From positions 62,001-126,000 of the forward strand of contig NZ_WTVK01000002.1 in NCBI RefSeq assembly GCF_012910805.1: 64,000 nt of DNA. The letters are read 5' to 3'. The notes below the pieces were generated by a model that worked only from the letters and a program-made list of their open reading frames with translations, ran no database searches and was not told where the DNA came from. Positions 1 through 11,641 of this stretch are shown here, piece after piece (the stretch's first letter is position 1; every line of letters begins with the position of its first letter). This DNA is from Aromatoleum evansii (GTDB lineage: Bacteria; Pseudomonadota; Gammaproteobacteria; Burkholderiales; Rhodocyclaceae). The translations under genes and the position numbers were made by a program.

Positions 1-1945
1 CATCGCGCACGGAGGTGATGGTGAGCCATTGCGGATAGGTTTCGCCATTCTTGCGGCGATTCCAGATCTCGCCTTCCCAGGCGCCCGCCTCCGCGAGGCG
101 CGACCACATCGACTCGAAGAAGGCCTGGTCGTGGCGGCCGGACTTGAACATCGACGAGCGATGGCCGATCACTTCCTCGGGCGCATAGCCGGTGATCGCA
201 CAGAAAGCCGGGTTCACCGACGTGATCACGCCGTCGGCGTCGGTCGTCATGATCGCCTGGCTCGACGCATTGAACACGACCATCGCCTCGCGCATGAGCT
301 TCTCGTAGCGGCGCCGCTCGGTGACGTCCTGCACGATCGAATACAGCAGGCTGCGGCCCTCGATTTCGATCGGGCCGCTCGCCACCTCCACATCGCGCAC
401 CTCTCCACTCGCGAGGCGGTGACGGAACTGGAAGAAGTCCGCCGCGCGCGCCCGCGCCCGTGCCATCTCCTGCAGCACCTCCTCGCGCGACAGCACGTTG
501 ATGTCGGAGATCGACATGCGCGTCAGTACCGCGTGCCCGTAGCCGTAATACGCACAGGCCTTGTCGTTCGCGTCGACGATGGCGCCGGTCGCCGGATCGA
601 TCACCAGCATCACCACCCGGCTGTTGGCGAACAAGGCCCGATAGCGCATCTCGCTCTCGGCCAAGGCCCGCTCCATGCGCACCCGCTCGGAGATGTCGCG
701 CGCCAGCGCGATGTACCCGCCGGAGCCCTCGGCGCCGGCCAGCCGGCTGATCGAGGCGCTGAAGTGATGCACGCCGTCGGCCAGTTCCAGCGCATATTCG
801 GTCTGCCGCGGCACGCCGTCTGCCGCGATCGCGTCGATGGTCGCATCGAACTTCGCCGCGACCTCGGGCGGGACCGTCTCCGCATAGGGGCGTCCGAGCA
901 GCTGATCGACGGGGGCGGCAAGCAGCGCCGGTTCCGGCGCATGGCACTCCGTGATCCGCCTGTCGGCGTCGATCAGCAGCATCTTGTCGGGCAAGGACGT
1001 GATCAGGGCCGCCAACCGCGCCTCGCGCGCCGTCAGTTCCGCCGTCCGCTCGGCCACCACGCCCTGCAAGGCGCGGCGGTGCTCGCGCAGTTGCATCAGG
1101 CTCATCGCCAGCCAAGCCAGCGCGGAGCACAGCAGCGCCGCCGCGGCGAGTTCGAACGGAAGCGGCGAATCGTCGCCCCACCCGTCGACGGGCACCACGC
1201 CCAACGTCCACACGCCATTGGGAACCACGACGTCATGCTCCACCGGCTGCTCCAGCGGGCGGTCGGAAGAGGCGGCGATGACCTGCCGCGCCCCCGTGTC
1301 CGGATGGGTGCGCCACAACTCGTAGTCGAAGCGGTATTTCTCGACCGACGGCAACAAGGCCGTCTCCAGCACGTCAGGGAAACGGATCACGACCGCGACA
1401 AAGCCCCAGAACGCCTGACGCCCGCTCTCGTCCGGCAGGTACACCGGCAGGCGCCCGACTGCGCCGACGCCGCCCTGGCGCAAGGGAAAGGGTCCGGCCA
1501 GCGTCAGCTTGCCGGTATCGCGGGCAAGAAAGGCCTCACGGTTGCGCGCCGGATCGGCCAGCAGGTCGTGTCCGATCACACCGCTGTTCTCGGCCAGCGG
1601 CACGATCTGCCGCACCACGCCGCCCGGCGCCAGGGCGAGTGCGGAAGCGCCCTGATAGAAAGGCAGCATCTGCTCGGCCAGGGTGTCGAAATTCGGGATG
1701 CTGCCGCCCCCCTGACGCACCAGCGCCGCGAGCGCGTAGGTCACTGCCAGCGCATGCTCGACGTTGCTGCGCAGATCCTGCGCCTTGTCGAACAGCTCGT
1801 CGGCCACCTCGGCGCGGCGGACCTGGATGCGTTGACGCTCGAAATGCGCGATCAGCACGCCTGCAACGAGCGCCGTCACGACGAAGACGAGCAGGCCGAC
1901 CAGCAGCGGGCGCCGCCTGCGTACGAACGCCCACGGATCGATCAT
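1..1945 (-). CDS. CHASE/PAS membrane sensor protein, 3' end beyond window
   Basis: This frame stays open from an ATG at 1945 to the left edge, giving about 648 codons with no stop, so the output domain is missing. Residues about 13-33 form one membrane helix. A periplasmic CHASE-like domain follows to about residue 265 (it contains NREAFLARDTG and PFPLRQGG), then a second membrane helix. After a short linker come three PAS-like segments; the second and third carry typical pieces such as SISDINVLSREEV and GITSVNPAFCAITGYAPEE. The last visible part, RRKNGETYPQWLTITSVRD, is the end of a PAS core. Such proteins sense an extracytoplasmic ligand and usually end in a GGDEF, EAL or histidine kinase domain; which one cannot be told here. 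Confidence 0.85.
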   Translation of the reverse strand, partial: MIDPWAFVRRRRPLLVGLLVFVVTALVAGVLIAHFERQRIQVRRAEVADELFDKAQDLRSNVEHALAVTYALAALVRQGGGSIPNFDTLAEQMLPFYQGASALALAPGGVVRQIVPLAENSGVIGHDLLADPARNREAFLARDTGKLTLAGPFPLRQGGVGAVGRLPVYLPDESGRQAFWGFVAVVIRFPDVLETALLPSVEKYRFDYELWRTHPDTGARQVIAASSDRPLEQPVEHDVVVPNGVWTLGVVPVDGWGDDSPLPFELAAAALLCSALAWLAMSLMQLREHRRALQGVVAERTAELTAREARLAALITSLPDKMLLIDADRRITECHAPEPALLAAPVDQLLGRPYAETVPPEVAAKFDATIDAIAADGVPRQTEYALELADGVHHFSASISRLAGAEGSGGYIALARDISERVRMERALAESEMRYRALFANSRVVMLVIDPATGAIVDANDKACAYYGYGHAVLTRMSISDINVLSREEVLQEMARARARAADFFQFRHRLASGEVRDVEVASGPIEIEGRSLLYSIVQDVTERRRYEKLMREAMVVFNASSQAIMTTDADGVITSVNPAFCAITGYAPEEVIGHRSSMFKSGRHDQAFFESMWSRLAEAGAWEGEIWNRRKNGETYPQWLTITSVRD

Positions 1946-2145
1946 CGCCGCCTCGATCCCGCCCGTGTCCGCCCGCAGGCCATCTGCGGGGCAAGACTCG
2001 CTGACGCAGGACGACGCCTGCCCCGAACATCAAACATGCTTGCAAGCCTCACGCGGCGGCTGGAATGTAAGCAAATGCTAACGCCAGCGCGCGTCGTCCG
2101 CCAGTGAACGGCTGCACGGGCGCTGCGCCGGAAGGCCCCGGCCGC

Positions 2146-3105
2146 TCAACGCGAACCGGCCAGGCCGCCCGGGCGCAGCAACACCAGGATCACCAGCACG
2201 GCACCGAACAAGGCCATCTCGATCCCCGCGGCCCCCGCCAGCCCCGGCGGCAGGCGCTCGACCGCGAGCGACACCCCCTGCGGCAGGGCGACGACCACCA
2301 GCGCGCCCCACAGCGCGCCGGACAAGTGCCGGGCGCCACCGATGAAGGCCAGCATCAGCAGCTCGAACGACAGCATCAGCCCGAACTGCTCCGGGCTCAC
2401 GAACCCGATCCAGTGCGCATACAGCGCGCCGCCCAGCCCGGATAGCCCGCCGCCCAGCACGAAGGCGAGCGTCTTGGCGCGCGCGACGTCGATGCCGGCC
2501 GCCGCCGCCGCGATCTCGTCCTCGCGCACCGCACGCCACGCCCGCCCCAGCCGCGACGCCGCCCAGCGCCGGCAGGCCAGCCACGCCAGCGCCAGCGCCA
2601 CGCAAGCGACCAGCGCCTGGGCGAGCGGCGTCTCCGCCACCCATCCGCCCAACGCCAGCGGCGGCACCGCGAGGCCCGCCGCGCCGCGGGTCAGCGACTC
2701 CCAGCGCACCAGCGCCTCCTCGACCACCAGCGCGAAGGCCAGCGTGCTCATCGCGAAATACAGCCCGCCCAAGCGCCGCGCCGGCAGGCTCGCCAGCCAC
2801 CCGCCACCCGCGCCGAGGGCGATCGCAAGCGGCAAGGACAGCTGCGCCGGCACCCCGCGCAACGCGAACACCGCCTGCGCGTACGCCCCCAGCCCGAGCA
2901 GCGCGCCCTGCCCCAGCGAAACCTGGCCGCACTGCCCCACGACGAGGACCACCCCCAGCCCGGCAATCGCCCACGTCGCCACGAAGGCTGCCTGCGCAAG
3001 CGCATAGTCCACGCCCAGCACCCACACTGCGAGGGCGGCAAGCGCCATGATCACGGCCCACGCCGCGAACCCGGGCCGGCTCGGGGAGCCATGCGCGCCG
3101 TCCAT
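2146..3105 (-). CDS. branched-chain-type ABC transporter permease (LivM family)
   Basis: The 319-residue product is almost entirely hydrophobic helices and carries LivM signatures (GQVSLGQGALLGLGAYAQA near residue 60 and a GGGLSGLGGALYAHWIGFVS segment near 215). LivM is one of two inner-membrane permeases in importers for branched-chain amino acids and many aromatic or dicarboxylic acids. The start MDGAHGSP is preferred because the open frame upstream runs through the neighbouring livH gene. It lies 17 bases downstream of livH in the same direction. No binding protein or ATPase gene is adjacent, so the substrate is unknown. Confidence 0.85.
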   Translation of the reverse strand: MDGAHGSPSRPGFAAWAVIMALAALAVWVLGVDYALAQAAFVATWAIAGLGVVLVVGQCGQVSLGQGALLGLGAYAQAVFALRGVPAQLSLPLAIALGAGGGWLASLPARRLGGLYFAMSTLAFALVVEEALVRWESLTRGAAGLAVPPLALGGWVAETPLAQALVACVALALAWLACRRWAASRLGRAWRAVREDEIAAAAAGIDVARAKTLAFVLGGGLSGLGGALYAHWIGFVSPEQFGLMLSFELLMLAFIGGARHLSGALWGALVVVALPQGVSLAVERLPPGLAGAAGIEMALFGAVLVILVLLRPGGLAGSR

Positions 3106-3122
3106 GCCGCCCGCCCCCCGAC

Positions 3123-4004
3123 TCACGGCCGCCCCCGCAGGCCGGCCGCGAAGCCGCCCGGGAACAGCAGCAGCACCGCCAGCATCAGCAGGTAGGGCAC
3201 GACGTCCTTCATCCCTTCGGGCAGCGCCAGCCCCGCGAGCGCCTCGACCACGCCAATGAACACCCCGCCCGCGAGCGCCCCCGGCAGGCTCGTCATGCCG
3301 CCCAGCACCGCGGCGGGAAACGCCTTCAGCGCCACCAGCCCCATGTTCGGATGGATGAAGGTGACCGGCGCCAGCAGCACCCCGGCGACCGCGGCGAGCC
3401 CGGCGCCGAGCGCCCACGCCAGCGTGTGCATCCCGGCCACCGACACCCCCATCAGCGCGGCGACGCCGGCGTTCTCCGAACACGCGCGCAAAGCCAGGCC
3501 CGCGCGCGTACGGCGGAAGAACAGCGTCAGCGCACCGGCGAGCAGCGCCGTCGCGGCGATCACGACGAGGTGCTCGGCCGCCAGCGTCGCGCCGCCCAGT
3601 CGCACGCTCGCGCCGGCGAAAGGCAGCGGCAGGCGATGCATCGCGTGGCTGGCCGCGGGCACCGCGCCGACCGTGCCACGCATCACCATCCCCAGCCCGA
3701 AGGTCAACAGCAGCGCCGTCAGGTGCGCCGGCCCCAGCGTGCGGCGCAGCACCGTGCGTTCGAGCAGCGCCCCGCAGGCCGCCAGCGCGGCGACCCCGAG
3801 CGTGACCGCGGCGCCGAGCGGCAGCCCGGCCGCTTCGTGCAAGGCCAGCACCACGAAGGCCCCGAGCATGAGGAGCTCGCCCTGCATGAAGCTCACCGCG
3901 CCGGTCGCCTTGTAGATCAGCACGAAGGACAGCGCGACCAATCCGTACACGCAGCCGGTCGCGACGCCGCTCGCGAACACCTGGATCAGGGTTACTGTAG
4001 TCAT
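3123..4004 (-). CDS. branched-chain-type ABC transporter permease (LivH family)
   Basis: This 293-residue integral membrane protein has the LivH hallmarks: an N-terminal GCVYGLVALSFVLIYKATG segment followed by SFMQGELLMLGAF, and near the C-terminus AVLGGMTSLPGALAGG. It should pair with the LivM-type protein immediately downstream to form the membrane channel of an importer. The gene is divergent from the TRIC-family gene, leaving a 163-base shared promoter region. No strong ribosome binding site is visible before the ATG at 4004. Confidence 0.85.
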   Translation of the reverse strand: MTTVTLIQVFASGVATGCVYGLVALSFVLIYKATGAVSFMQGELLMLGAFVVLALHEAAGLPLGAAVTLGVAALAACGALLERTVLRRTLGPAHLTALLLTFGLGMVMRGTVGAVPAASHAMHRLPLPFAGASVRLGGATLAAEHLVVIAATALLAGALTLFFRRTRAGLALRACSENAGVAALMGVSVAGMHTLAWALGAGLAAVAGVLLAPVTFIHPNMGLVALKAFPAAVLGGMTSLPGALAGGVFIGVVEALAGLALPEGMKDVVPYLLMLAVLLLFPGGFAAGLRGRP

Positions 4005-4167
4005 CGATGCCGCGGCGAGCTGGTGTCTGGTGGTGAAAAGGACATGCGTTTCCCGGCAGGAGGGGCTGCCGCGGCTGGGGCAAAGCGCGATTATGCCAAG
4101 CCGGCCGTGCCTTGCACGCTGCGCGTGCCCGATGCGATTTGCGGCACTGCAATGCTATGCTCGCCCG

Positions 4168-4788
4168 ATGCGTCCCATCGACACCCTCGTTTATGGCATC
4201 GGCCTCGCCGGTGTCGCCGCGCAGGCCGCCGCAGGCGTGCTGGAAGCCGGCAACAAACGCTTCGACCTCTTCGGCATGATCGTCGTCGCCCTCGCGGCGG
4301 CGCTTGGCGGCGGCTCGCTGCGCGACATGCTGCTCGACCGCCAGGTTTTCTGGATCGCCGACCAGAGCTACCTCGTCACCGCCCTACTCGCGGGCCTTGC
4401 GGCCTTCGCGCTGGCGCGCGTGACGCGCCTGCCCGCACGCCTGTTCCTGCTGCCCGACGCGATCGGCCTCGCGCTGTTCACGGTGAGCGGCACCCAGGCC
4501 GCGCTCGCCCTCGACGCCCCCTGGCTCGTCGCCAGCCTGATGGGCGTCGTCACCGGCGCCTTCGGCGGTATCGTGCGCGACGTGCTATGCAACGAGGTGC
4601 CGCTGGTGTTCAGTGGCGAACTCTATGCCACCGCGTCCTGGGCCGGCGCGCTGCTGCTGGTCGCGCTGTCCGAATTCGAGGTCGCGCATGCCTGGGCGGC
4701 CCTCATCGCCGGCTCGGTCGTGCTCGGCATCCGCCTCTCGGCGATGCGCTTCGGCTGGCGCCTGCCCGTGTTCCGCGCGCGCATGTAA
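4168..4788 (+). CDS. TRIC/UPF0126 family membrane protein
   Basis: The product (206 residues from MRPIDTL) contains two copies of a three-helix unit. Each has the glycine-rich motif of the YadS/YicG (UPF0126) family: AALGGGSLRDMLLDR near residue 50 and TGAFGGIVRDVLCNEVP near 137. Bacterial members are related to trimeric intracellular cation channels. The open frame extends upstream to 4030, but that extension lacks membrane-protein character, so the ATG at 4168 was chosen. It appears to be transcribed alone. Confidence 0.85.
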   Translation: MRPIDTLVYGIGLAGVAAQAAAGVLEAGNKRFDLFGMIVVALAAALGGGSLRDMLLDRQVFWIADQSYLVTALLAGLAAFALARVTRLPARLFLLPDAIGLALFTVSGTQAALALDAPWLVASLMGVVTGAFGGIVRDVLCNEVPLVFSGELYATASWAGALLLVALSEFEVAHAWAALIAGSVVLGIRLSAMRFGWRLPVFRARM

Positions 4789-4929
4789 GGCATCGCGCAG
4801 CACACGCGACTATCCCGGATGAAAATCGCGGCCTGCGCGCGACAGCCACAAAAGATGGCACACTAGCCGCATCGGCACGGCCAGCGGGCCGAACCGTCGC
4901 AATTCCACCACCCGGGGAGGTTATCGAGA

Positions 4930-5358
4930 ATGAGTTTCCTGCGCGAGTTCAAAGAGTTCGCCATGCGCGGCAACGTCGTCGACCTGGCGGTCGGCGTGGT
5001 CATCGGCGGCGCCTTCGGCAAGATCGTCGATTCGCTGGTCAAGGACGTGATCATGCCCATCGTCGGCCGCATGCTCGGCGGCGTCGATTTCAAGCACCTC
5101 TACGTCAACCTCGGCGACAAGACCTTCGAAACGATGGAAGCGGCGGAAAAGGCCGGCGCGCCGCTGGTGAAGTACGGCGCCTTCATCAATACGACCATCG
5201 ACTTCATCATCATCGCCTTCGCGATCTTCGTCGCCATCAAGGCCATGAACCGTCTCAAGCGCGCCGAGCCGCCGGCACCGCCGCCCGAGCCCGCACCCGA
5301 ACCGGAAGACGTCAAGCTGCTGCGCGAGATCCGTGACGCGCTGAAGCAGCGCGGCTAG
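4930..5358 (+). CDS. mscL: large-conductance mechanosensitive channel
   Basis: MscL is an inner-membrane pentameric channel that opens under membrane tension and releases solutes during osmotic downshock. The 142-residue product matches the family length. It begins [19 protein letters not shown] and has the pore helix with [14 protein letters not shown], a periplasmic loop, a second helix ([18 protein letters not shown]) and a cytoplasmic C-terminal helix ([11 protein letters not shown]) after a proline/glutamate linker. A GGGGAGG ribosome binding site lies about 11 bases before the ATG. The gene is followed by a palindromic repeat that may also stop transcription. Confidence 0.97.
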   Translation: MSFLREFKEFAMRGNVVDLAVGVVIGGAFGKIVDSLVKDVIMPIVGRMLGGVDFKHLYVNLGDKTFETMEAAEKAGAPLVKYGAFINTTIDFIIIAFAIFVAIKAMNRLKRAEPPAPPPEPAPEPEDVKLLREIRDALKQRG

Positions 5359-5377
5359 AACCGGCGTCCGCCCCTCA

Positions 5378-5452
5378 GTGGGAGCGGCTTCAGCCGCGAA
5401 TCGGCGCATGAGCAGGCACCGCCGGCCGATTCGCGGCTGAAGCCGCTCCCAT
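5378..5452. repeat. dispersed palindromic repeat, family 1 copy 1
   Basis: The arms GTGGGAGCGGCTTCAGCCGC and its reverse complement flank a short loop, and each arm also contains a smaller palindrome. It lies between convergent genes (mscL and the hydrolase gene), where it could form a strong hairpin and act as a bidirectional terminator. Four similar copies occur elsewhere in the window. Confidence 0.9.
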
Positions 5453-5512
5453 AGCGGTAGTCGGGGCGAAGGGCGGGTGAACTCCCGCCCTTCGCCCCGG
5501 TCGTCCAGGCTC

Positions 5513-6154
5513 TTACGCGTAGTCGCCGACGTAGGGGTTGTTCTTGCGCTCGTCGCCGAAAGTCGAGGTCGGGCCGTGGCCCGGCACGAAGGTGATGTCG
5601 TCGCCGAGCGGGAAGAGCTTCTCGCGGATCGAGTGGATCAGCGTCGCCTGGTCGCCCTTGGGGAAGTCCGTGCGGCCGATCGAGCCCGCGAACAGCACGT
5701 CACCGACGATCGCGAGCCGCGCGTCGGCATGGAAGAACACGACGTGGCCGGGCGTGTGGCCGGGCGTATGGATCACGCGCAGCGTCTCCTCGCCGACAGT
5801 CACGGTGTCGCCGTCGTGCAGCCAGCGGTCCGGCTCGAAGGACTCGACGTCCGGAAAGCCGAACATCTTGCTCTGTTGCGGCATGCCGGCGATCCAGAAG
5901 CGGTCTTCCTCCTGCGGCCCCTCGACCGGCACGCCCAGCTCGCGCGCGAGCTTCGCCGTGCCACCGGCATGGTCGATATGGCCGTGCGTGATCAGCAGCT
6001 TCTCGATCGTTACCCCCAGCTTGTCGGCCATGGCGCGGATGCGCTCCAGGTCGCCGCCCGGATCGACGACCGCCCCCCGCATCGTCTTGTCGCACCACAC
6101 GATGCTGCAGTTCTGCTCGAAGGGGGTCACGGGGACGATGCGCAGCTGGATCAT
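5513..6154 (-). CDS. metallo-beta-lactamase-fold hydrolase, glyoxalase II-like
   Basis: The protein (213 residues from MIQLRIVPVTPF) has the zinc-binding THGHIDHAGG motif near residue 57, further metal ligands in IHTPGHTPGHVVFF near 127 and GDVLFAGSIGRTDFP near 155, and FVPGHGPTSTFGDERKNNP near the end. The size and the NPYV ending match the short YcbL-like glyoxalase II subfamily, whose members hydrolyse glutathione thioesters or related compounds. The exact substrate cannot be inferred. The start at 6154 was preferred over 6178 because family members begin this way. Confidence 0.85.
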   Translation of the reverse strand: MIQLRIVPVTPFEQNCSIVWCDKTMRGAVVDPGGDLERIRAMADKLGVTIEKLLITHGHIDHAGGTAKLARELGVPVEGPQEEDRFWIAGMPQQSKMFGFPDVESFEPDRWLHDGDTVTVGEETLRVIHTPGHTPGHVVFFHADARLAIVGDVLFAGSIGRTDFPKGDQATLIHSIREKLFPLGDDITFVPGHGPTSTFGDERKNNPYVGDYA

Positions 6155-6222
6155 GGCGGGCAGGGATTCGGGTTGCAAGGACTGACAGTTTAGCGCGTCG
6201 AACCGGAACCCCGGAGCCTCTT

Positions 6223-6296
6223 GTGGGAGCGGCTTCAGCCGCGAATGAGCGGCATCACCAGCTGGATCGCCGATTCGCGGCTGAAGCCGCTCCCAC
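6223..6296. repeat. dispersed palindromic repeat, family 1 copy 2
   Basis: This copy has full-length arms (GTGGGAGCGGCTTCAGCCGC and its complement) around a loop of about 25 bases. It lies just downstream of modC and upstream of the hydrolase gene, both on the minus strand. It may serve as terminator of the modABC operon. Confidence 0.9.
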
Positions 6297-6319
6297 AGCA
6301 GGGATTGCCGCCCCCAGCA

Positions 6320-7426
6320 TCAGCGCAGCAGCGCCACGCCCTTGACCTGCGCAAACAGGCTCATGCCCGGCGCGATACCCATTTGCACCGCGGAGCGCTT
6401 CGTGATGCGCGCGAGCAGCGCGCGGCCGGCGACGTCCAGGCGCACCAGCGTGCGTCCGGGGCTCGCATCGTCGAGCGACACCACACGCGCGGGCAGCACG
6501 TTGAGGATGCTCGAATCGTGGCGTTCCGCGAGCGCGAGGCTGACGTCGCGCGCGAGCACGCGGGCACGCACCTGCGCCCCGAGCGGCGCGTCCAGCCCGG
6601 TGATCCACAGCGGGAGTCCGCCGAATTCGAGGCGCGTCAGCGCAAATCGCTCATCGCGCTCCGCGACCTGCGCATCGACGACGACAAAGGCATCCTCGTC
6701 GTGGGCGAAGGGGAGATCCAGGCGCGGCATCACCTCCTCGATCGCGCCGGACGCCAGCACCCGCCCGTCGCGCAGCAGCACGACATGATCAGCGAGCCGC
6801 GCAACCTCCTCCGGCGCATGGCTGACGTACACCACCGGAATGTCCAGTTCGCCGTGCAGGCGCTCCAGGTAAGGCAGGATCTCCGCCTTGCGCTGCGCGT
6901 CGAGCGCCGCGAGCGGCTCGTCCATCAGCAGCAGGCGCGGGCTGGTCGCCAGCGCACGCGCGATCGCGACGCGCTGGCGCTCGCCGCCCGACAACCGCTC
7001 AGGCATGCGTTCGAGCAGCGGGGCTATGCCCAGCAGTTCAATCGCGAAATCGAGCGACACGCGGCGCTCGGCCGTGGCGACGCGCTTCTGGCCGAATTCG
7101 AGGTTGCGCCGCACCGACAGATGCGGGAAAAGGCTCGCCTCCTGGAACACATAGCCGAGCGGACGGCGATGCGTCGGCACGAACACCCCGCGCGCGTCGT
7201 CCTGCCACAGCTCGCCGCGCACCGCGAGATAGCCGTCCGTCGCGCGCTCCAGGCCCGCGAGGCAGCGCAGCAGCGTCGTCTTGCCCGAACCCGAATGCCC
7301 GAACAGCGCGCTCACGCCGCGCCCGGGCAGCTGCAGCGCCGCATCGAGCGCGAAGCCGGACCACACGAGCCGGAAACGTGCCTCGATGCCAGGGTCGGGA
7401 GCCTGAACTGTCGCGGCGGGGTTCAT
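6320..7426 (-). CDS. modC: molybdate ABC transporter ATP-binding protein
   Basis: ModC powers molybdate import. The 368-residue product has an ABC ATPase domain with Walker [10 protein letters not shown] near residue 44, the signature [15 protein letters not shown] near 138, Walker [13 protein letters not shown] and the switch histidine in [13 protein letters not shown]-terminal molybdate-binding Mop-like domain follows from about residue 290 ([12 protein letters not shown] through [12 protein letters not shown]). The start MNPAAT overlaps the modB stop by four bases, indicating coupled translation. Molybdate would supply the cofactor of the formate dehydrogenase encoded about 7 kb away. Confidence 0.95.
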   Translation of the reverse strand: MNPAATVQAPDPGIEARFRLVWSGFALDAALQLPGRGVSALFGHSGSGKTTLLRCLAGLERATDGYLAVRGELWQDDARGVFVPTHRRPLGYVFQEASLFPHLSVRRNLEFGQKRVATAERRVSLDFAIELLGIAPLLERMPERLSGGERQRVAIARALATSPRLLLMDEPLAALDAQRKAEILPYLERLHGELDIPVVYVSHAPEEVARLADHVVLLRDGRVLASGAIEEVMPRLDLPFAHDEDAFVVVDAQVAERDERFALTRLEFGGLPLWITGLDAPLGAQVRARVLARDVSLALAERHDSSILNVLPARVVSLDDASPGRTLVRLDVAGRALLARITKRSAVQMGIAPGMSLFAQVKGVALLR

Positions 7427-8094
7427 CGCACGCTCCCGCGCTTGCGGCTGTGCAACAGGAACAGCACGAGGAAGCTGAACACCACCATGCCGGCGGACAG
7501 CCAGTGCGCCTGCGCGTATTCGAGCGCTTCGACGTGGTCGTAGATCTGCACCGACACGACACGCGTCTTCTCCGGGATGTTGCCGCCTATCATCAGCACC
7601 ACGCCGAACTCGCCGACGGTGTGCGCGAAACCCAGCACCGCGGCGGTGACGAAGCCTGGGCGCGCGAGCGGCAGGACGACGCTGAAAAAGGTGTCGAGCG
7701 CGCCCGCGCGCAGCGTGGCGGCGACCTCCAGCGGCCGCTCGCCGATGGCCTCGAAGGCCTGCTGCAACGGCTGCACGACGAAGGGCAGCGAATAGAACAC
7801 GGAACCAACAACGAGGCCCGCGAAACTGAAGGGCAGCAGGCCGATTCCCAGCGCCTGGGTGAGCTGTCCGACCGGGCCGTGCGGGCCCATCAGCAGCAGC
7901 AGGTAGAAGCCGATCACGGTCGGCGGCAGCACCAGCGGCAGCGCGACGACGGCGCCGACCACGCCTTTCAGGCGCGAGCGCGTGCGTGCGAGCCACCACG
8001 CGACGGGCGTGCCGATCACCAGCAGGATTGCCGTGGTGACGGCCGCCAGCTCCAGCGTCAGGCGGATCGCCGCAAGGTCGGCCGCACTCATCAT
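7423..8094 (-). CDS. modB: molybdate ABC transporter permease
   Basis: This inner-membrane permease (223 residues) starts at [17 protein letters not shown] and has five to six membrane helices. It shows the ModB/CysT signature ([19 protein letters not shown]-like EAA loop near residue 140, followed by [23 protein letters not shown]). A longer open frame to 8172 exists, but its arginine-rich extension is not typical of the family. The gene is the second of modABC, 13 bases after modA and overlapping modC by four bases. Confidence 0.93.
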   Translation of the reverse strand: MMSAADLAAIRLTLELAAVTTAILLVIGTPVAWWLARTRSRLKGVVGAVVALPLVLPPTVIGFYLLLLMGPHGPVGQLTQALGIGLLPFSFAGLVVGSVFYSLPFVVQPLQQAFEAIGERPLEVAATLRAGALDTFFSVVLPLARPGFVTAAVLGFAHTVGEFGVVLMIGGNIPEKTRVVSVQIYDHVEALEYAQAHWLSAGMVVFSFLVLFLLHSRKRGSVR

Positions 8095-8107
8095 CGCCCC
8101 GCTCGTC

Positions 8108-9468
<1,361 letters not shown>

Positions 9469-9738
9469 GAACAGACTCCTGCTGGTGGGTCCGCAAGGCG
9501 GACATGAGAGCGATGCTGCAGGCCGCCATTGTATACCGCGACGCCACCCGATGAATGGTGTTTGCATTTACTCACCTGTCGGACATGCACCCGCGTTTTC
9601 TCTGCATCCCGCATCAGCGGTCGCACCGGACGGAAAAAGACACGCCCCCGGGCGCGGACCGTGGCGGTCGCGGCGCGGGGGCGAAAGGTGGTCAGGGAGC
9701 GGGTGACGCAGGCGCGCGGCGAGCGCGGCGGGTGGAAC

Positions 9739-11346
9739 TCAGGCGAGGCGGAAGCGGCCGGCGGTGGTCTGCAGGCGGGCCGCGACGCCTTCGAGCTGGT
9801 GGGCAGCGGTCGCGGTCTCCTTCACCGCGGCGCTGTTCTCCTCGCTCATCTGGGCGGTCTGCTCGACACGCCGGGCGATCTCGTTGCTCGCAGTCGACTG
9901 CTCATGCAGCGCGCTGGTGATGTCCTCGACGGCGGACACGACCTGGCGCGCCTGGTCGGTGAGCGCGCTGATCGCGGCACCCGCTTCGCGCGACAAGCTG
10001 TCGACGTCGCCCATGTGATTCACGACCTTTTCCATGCTGGCAACGGCGTCACGGGTGACGTTCTGCACCTGCGAGATCATCTCGGTGATCTCCTGCGTCG
10101 ACTTACCCGTACGCTCGGCGAGCTTGCGCACCTCGTCGGCGACGACCGCGAAGCCCCGGCCCTGCTCGCCGGCGCGCGCGGCCTCGATCGCCGCATTGAG
10201 CGCCAGCAGGTTGGTCTGGTCCGCGATGTCACGGATCACCGCGACGATGGACGAGATCTGGTCGGAGAAGCCGCCGAGCATGCGGATCTGCTCGGCCGTG
10301 TGGGTCACTGCGGAAGCGGTGACCCGTCCGCTTTCCACCATGCGCGTGACGATCTCGTGCCCTTCGGCGGACTTGCGCCCCGACTCGGTCGCGGCGGCGC
10401 GCACATCCTTGGCGTGATCGGAGACCTGCGAGATGCTCACCGACATTTCCTCGACCGATGCCGCCATCGAGGACGCCGCCTGCGACTGCTGCTCGGTGGA
10501 GCCGGAAAGCTGCGTGGTCGTCGCCGCGAGTTGCTCGCTCATCGACGCGAGTCCCTCGGCGTGCTCCTGCAGGTTCGAGGCGATCTCGCGCAGGTTGCCC
10601 TGCATCGTGCGACAGGCGGCGAGCACCTTGGCCAGCTCATCGCGGCCGTCCACTTCGAAGGCGTGCGTCAGATCACCCGCCGCAATACGCTCGGCGGCGT
10701 TCTGCACGATCTGCAGCGGCTTGAGGATGGAGCGCAGTACAAACGCCGCATACACGGCCAGCGCGATCGCGGCGACCGCGGCGATGATGGCGATCTCGAC
10801 CAGCGTCCGGCTACGCTCCTCGTCGAAGTGTTTGTCGGCGTCGAGCGCCTCGCGCCCCATCGACTCGGCGACCTTGGCCAGCTGCTCGCGGATGCGGCTC
10901 ACCGTGGCATCGGCCTCGTCGTCGATCGCATGGATCGCCGGATCGACCTCGTTGCCGGCGTTGAGGGCCGGCAGCAGGCGCTTTTCGAACAGCGTGACGA
11001 TCGTCTCGACGTCCTTGCGGGCCGCGGCCACCGCGGCCTTCTCCTCGGGCGTGTCGGCAGCCTCGGCAAGCCGCTGCAGGTCGCTGCCTGCCTCGGCGTA
11101 AAGCGCCGCGAATTCCTTCCTGGCCGCGTCGATGTCACGGTTGATGATCGTGTCGGCGAAGATCTGATAGAACTGGGTGCCCAGGTGCGAGGCCTCCGCC
11201 GCGCTCGCCTGGGTCTGCGTCTTCGCAAAGCCGTCATCCTGGAAATCGGCGAGGTGACTCATGCGGTAGAGCGCGATCCCCATCACCGTGGCGAGCATGA
11301 TGAGGGCGATGGCTACCATGACCAGCAATCGGTGTTTGACACTCAT
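9739..11346 (-). CDS. methyl-accepting chemotaxis protein
   Basis: The 535-residue receptor has a first membrane helix at about residues 7-27, a helical periplasmic sensor segment of about 155 residues, a second helix at 181-204 and a HAMP domain. A long cytoplasmic signalling coiled coil follows, whose tip contains [20 protein letters not shown]. It should signal through CheA/CheW to the flagellar motor. There is no C-terminal NWETF-like tether; it ends GRFRLA. The ATG at 11346 is preferred over that at 11364 because AGGGAG lies nine bases upstream. The ligand is unknown. Confidence 0.93.
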   Translation of the reverse strand: MSVKHRLLVMVAIALIMLATVMGIALYRMSHLADFQDDGFAKTQTQASAAEASHLGTQFYQIFADTIINRDIDAARKEFAALYAEAGSDLQRLAEAADTPEEKAAVAAARKDVETIVTLFEKRLLPALNAGNEVDPAIHAIDDEADATVSRIREQLAKVAESMGREALDADKHFDEERSRTLVEIAIIAAVAAIALAVYAAFVLRSILKPLQIVQNAAERIAAGDLTHAFEVDGRDELAKVLAACRTMQGNLREIASNLQEHAEGLASMSEQLAATTTQLSGSTEQQSQAASSMAASVEEMSVSISQVSDHAKDVRAAATESGRKSAEGHEIVTRMVESGRVTASAVTHTAEQIRMLGGFSDQISSIVAVIRDIADQTNLLALNAAIEAARAGEQGRGFAVVADEVRKLAERTGKSTQEITEMISQVQNVTRDAVASMEKVVNHMGDVDSLSREAGAAISALTDQARQVVSAVEDITSALHEQSTASNEIARRVEQTAQMSEENSAAVKETATAAHQLEGVAARLQTTAGRFRLA

Positions 11347-11641
11347 TGTTCGGCTCCCTGACATTTTGCATGTTGCTATTGCGAGACCGCGATTTCTGCC
11401 CCGTGCTGGGATCTTAACGTCTTAACCACGCCTTTATTGAGGGTATTTTTGTGCGAATGCCCAAGCACTTAGGCACCCAGAATGGGGCGCCCGAGCGATG
11501 TCCCCAGCCTGTAATGATCCCGACCGACGGATAATCCTCTTGGACTACGCACTTGGCATTGAATCACGCGTTGCGGGCTGACCGGCAATGCAATAATTGG
11601 CACTCGACGCCTGCTTTTCACGACTCCCGGAGACCTCGACG

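Noticed and set aside
29-2107. A 692-codon plus-strand open frame across the sensor gene
   Set aside because: Its translation is rich in Arg, His and Gln with no domain, whereas the minus strand encodes recognisable CHASE and PAS segments; it is a GC-rich shadow frame.
2146-4152. A single 668-codon minus-strand protein covering the livH/livM region
   Set aside because: Its first 350 codons run out of frame through livH; only the LivM part has family character, so the gene is taken as 2146-3105.
6320-7999. A 559-codon reading of modC
   Set aside because: The N-terminal half is the shadow of modB; modC starts at 7426 with a four-base overlap.
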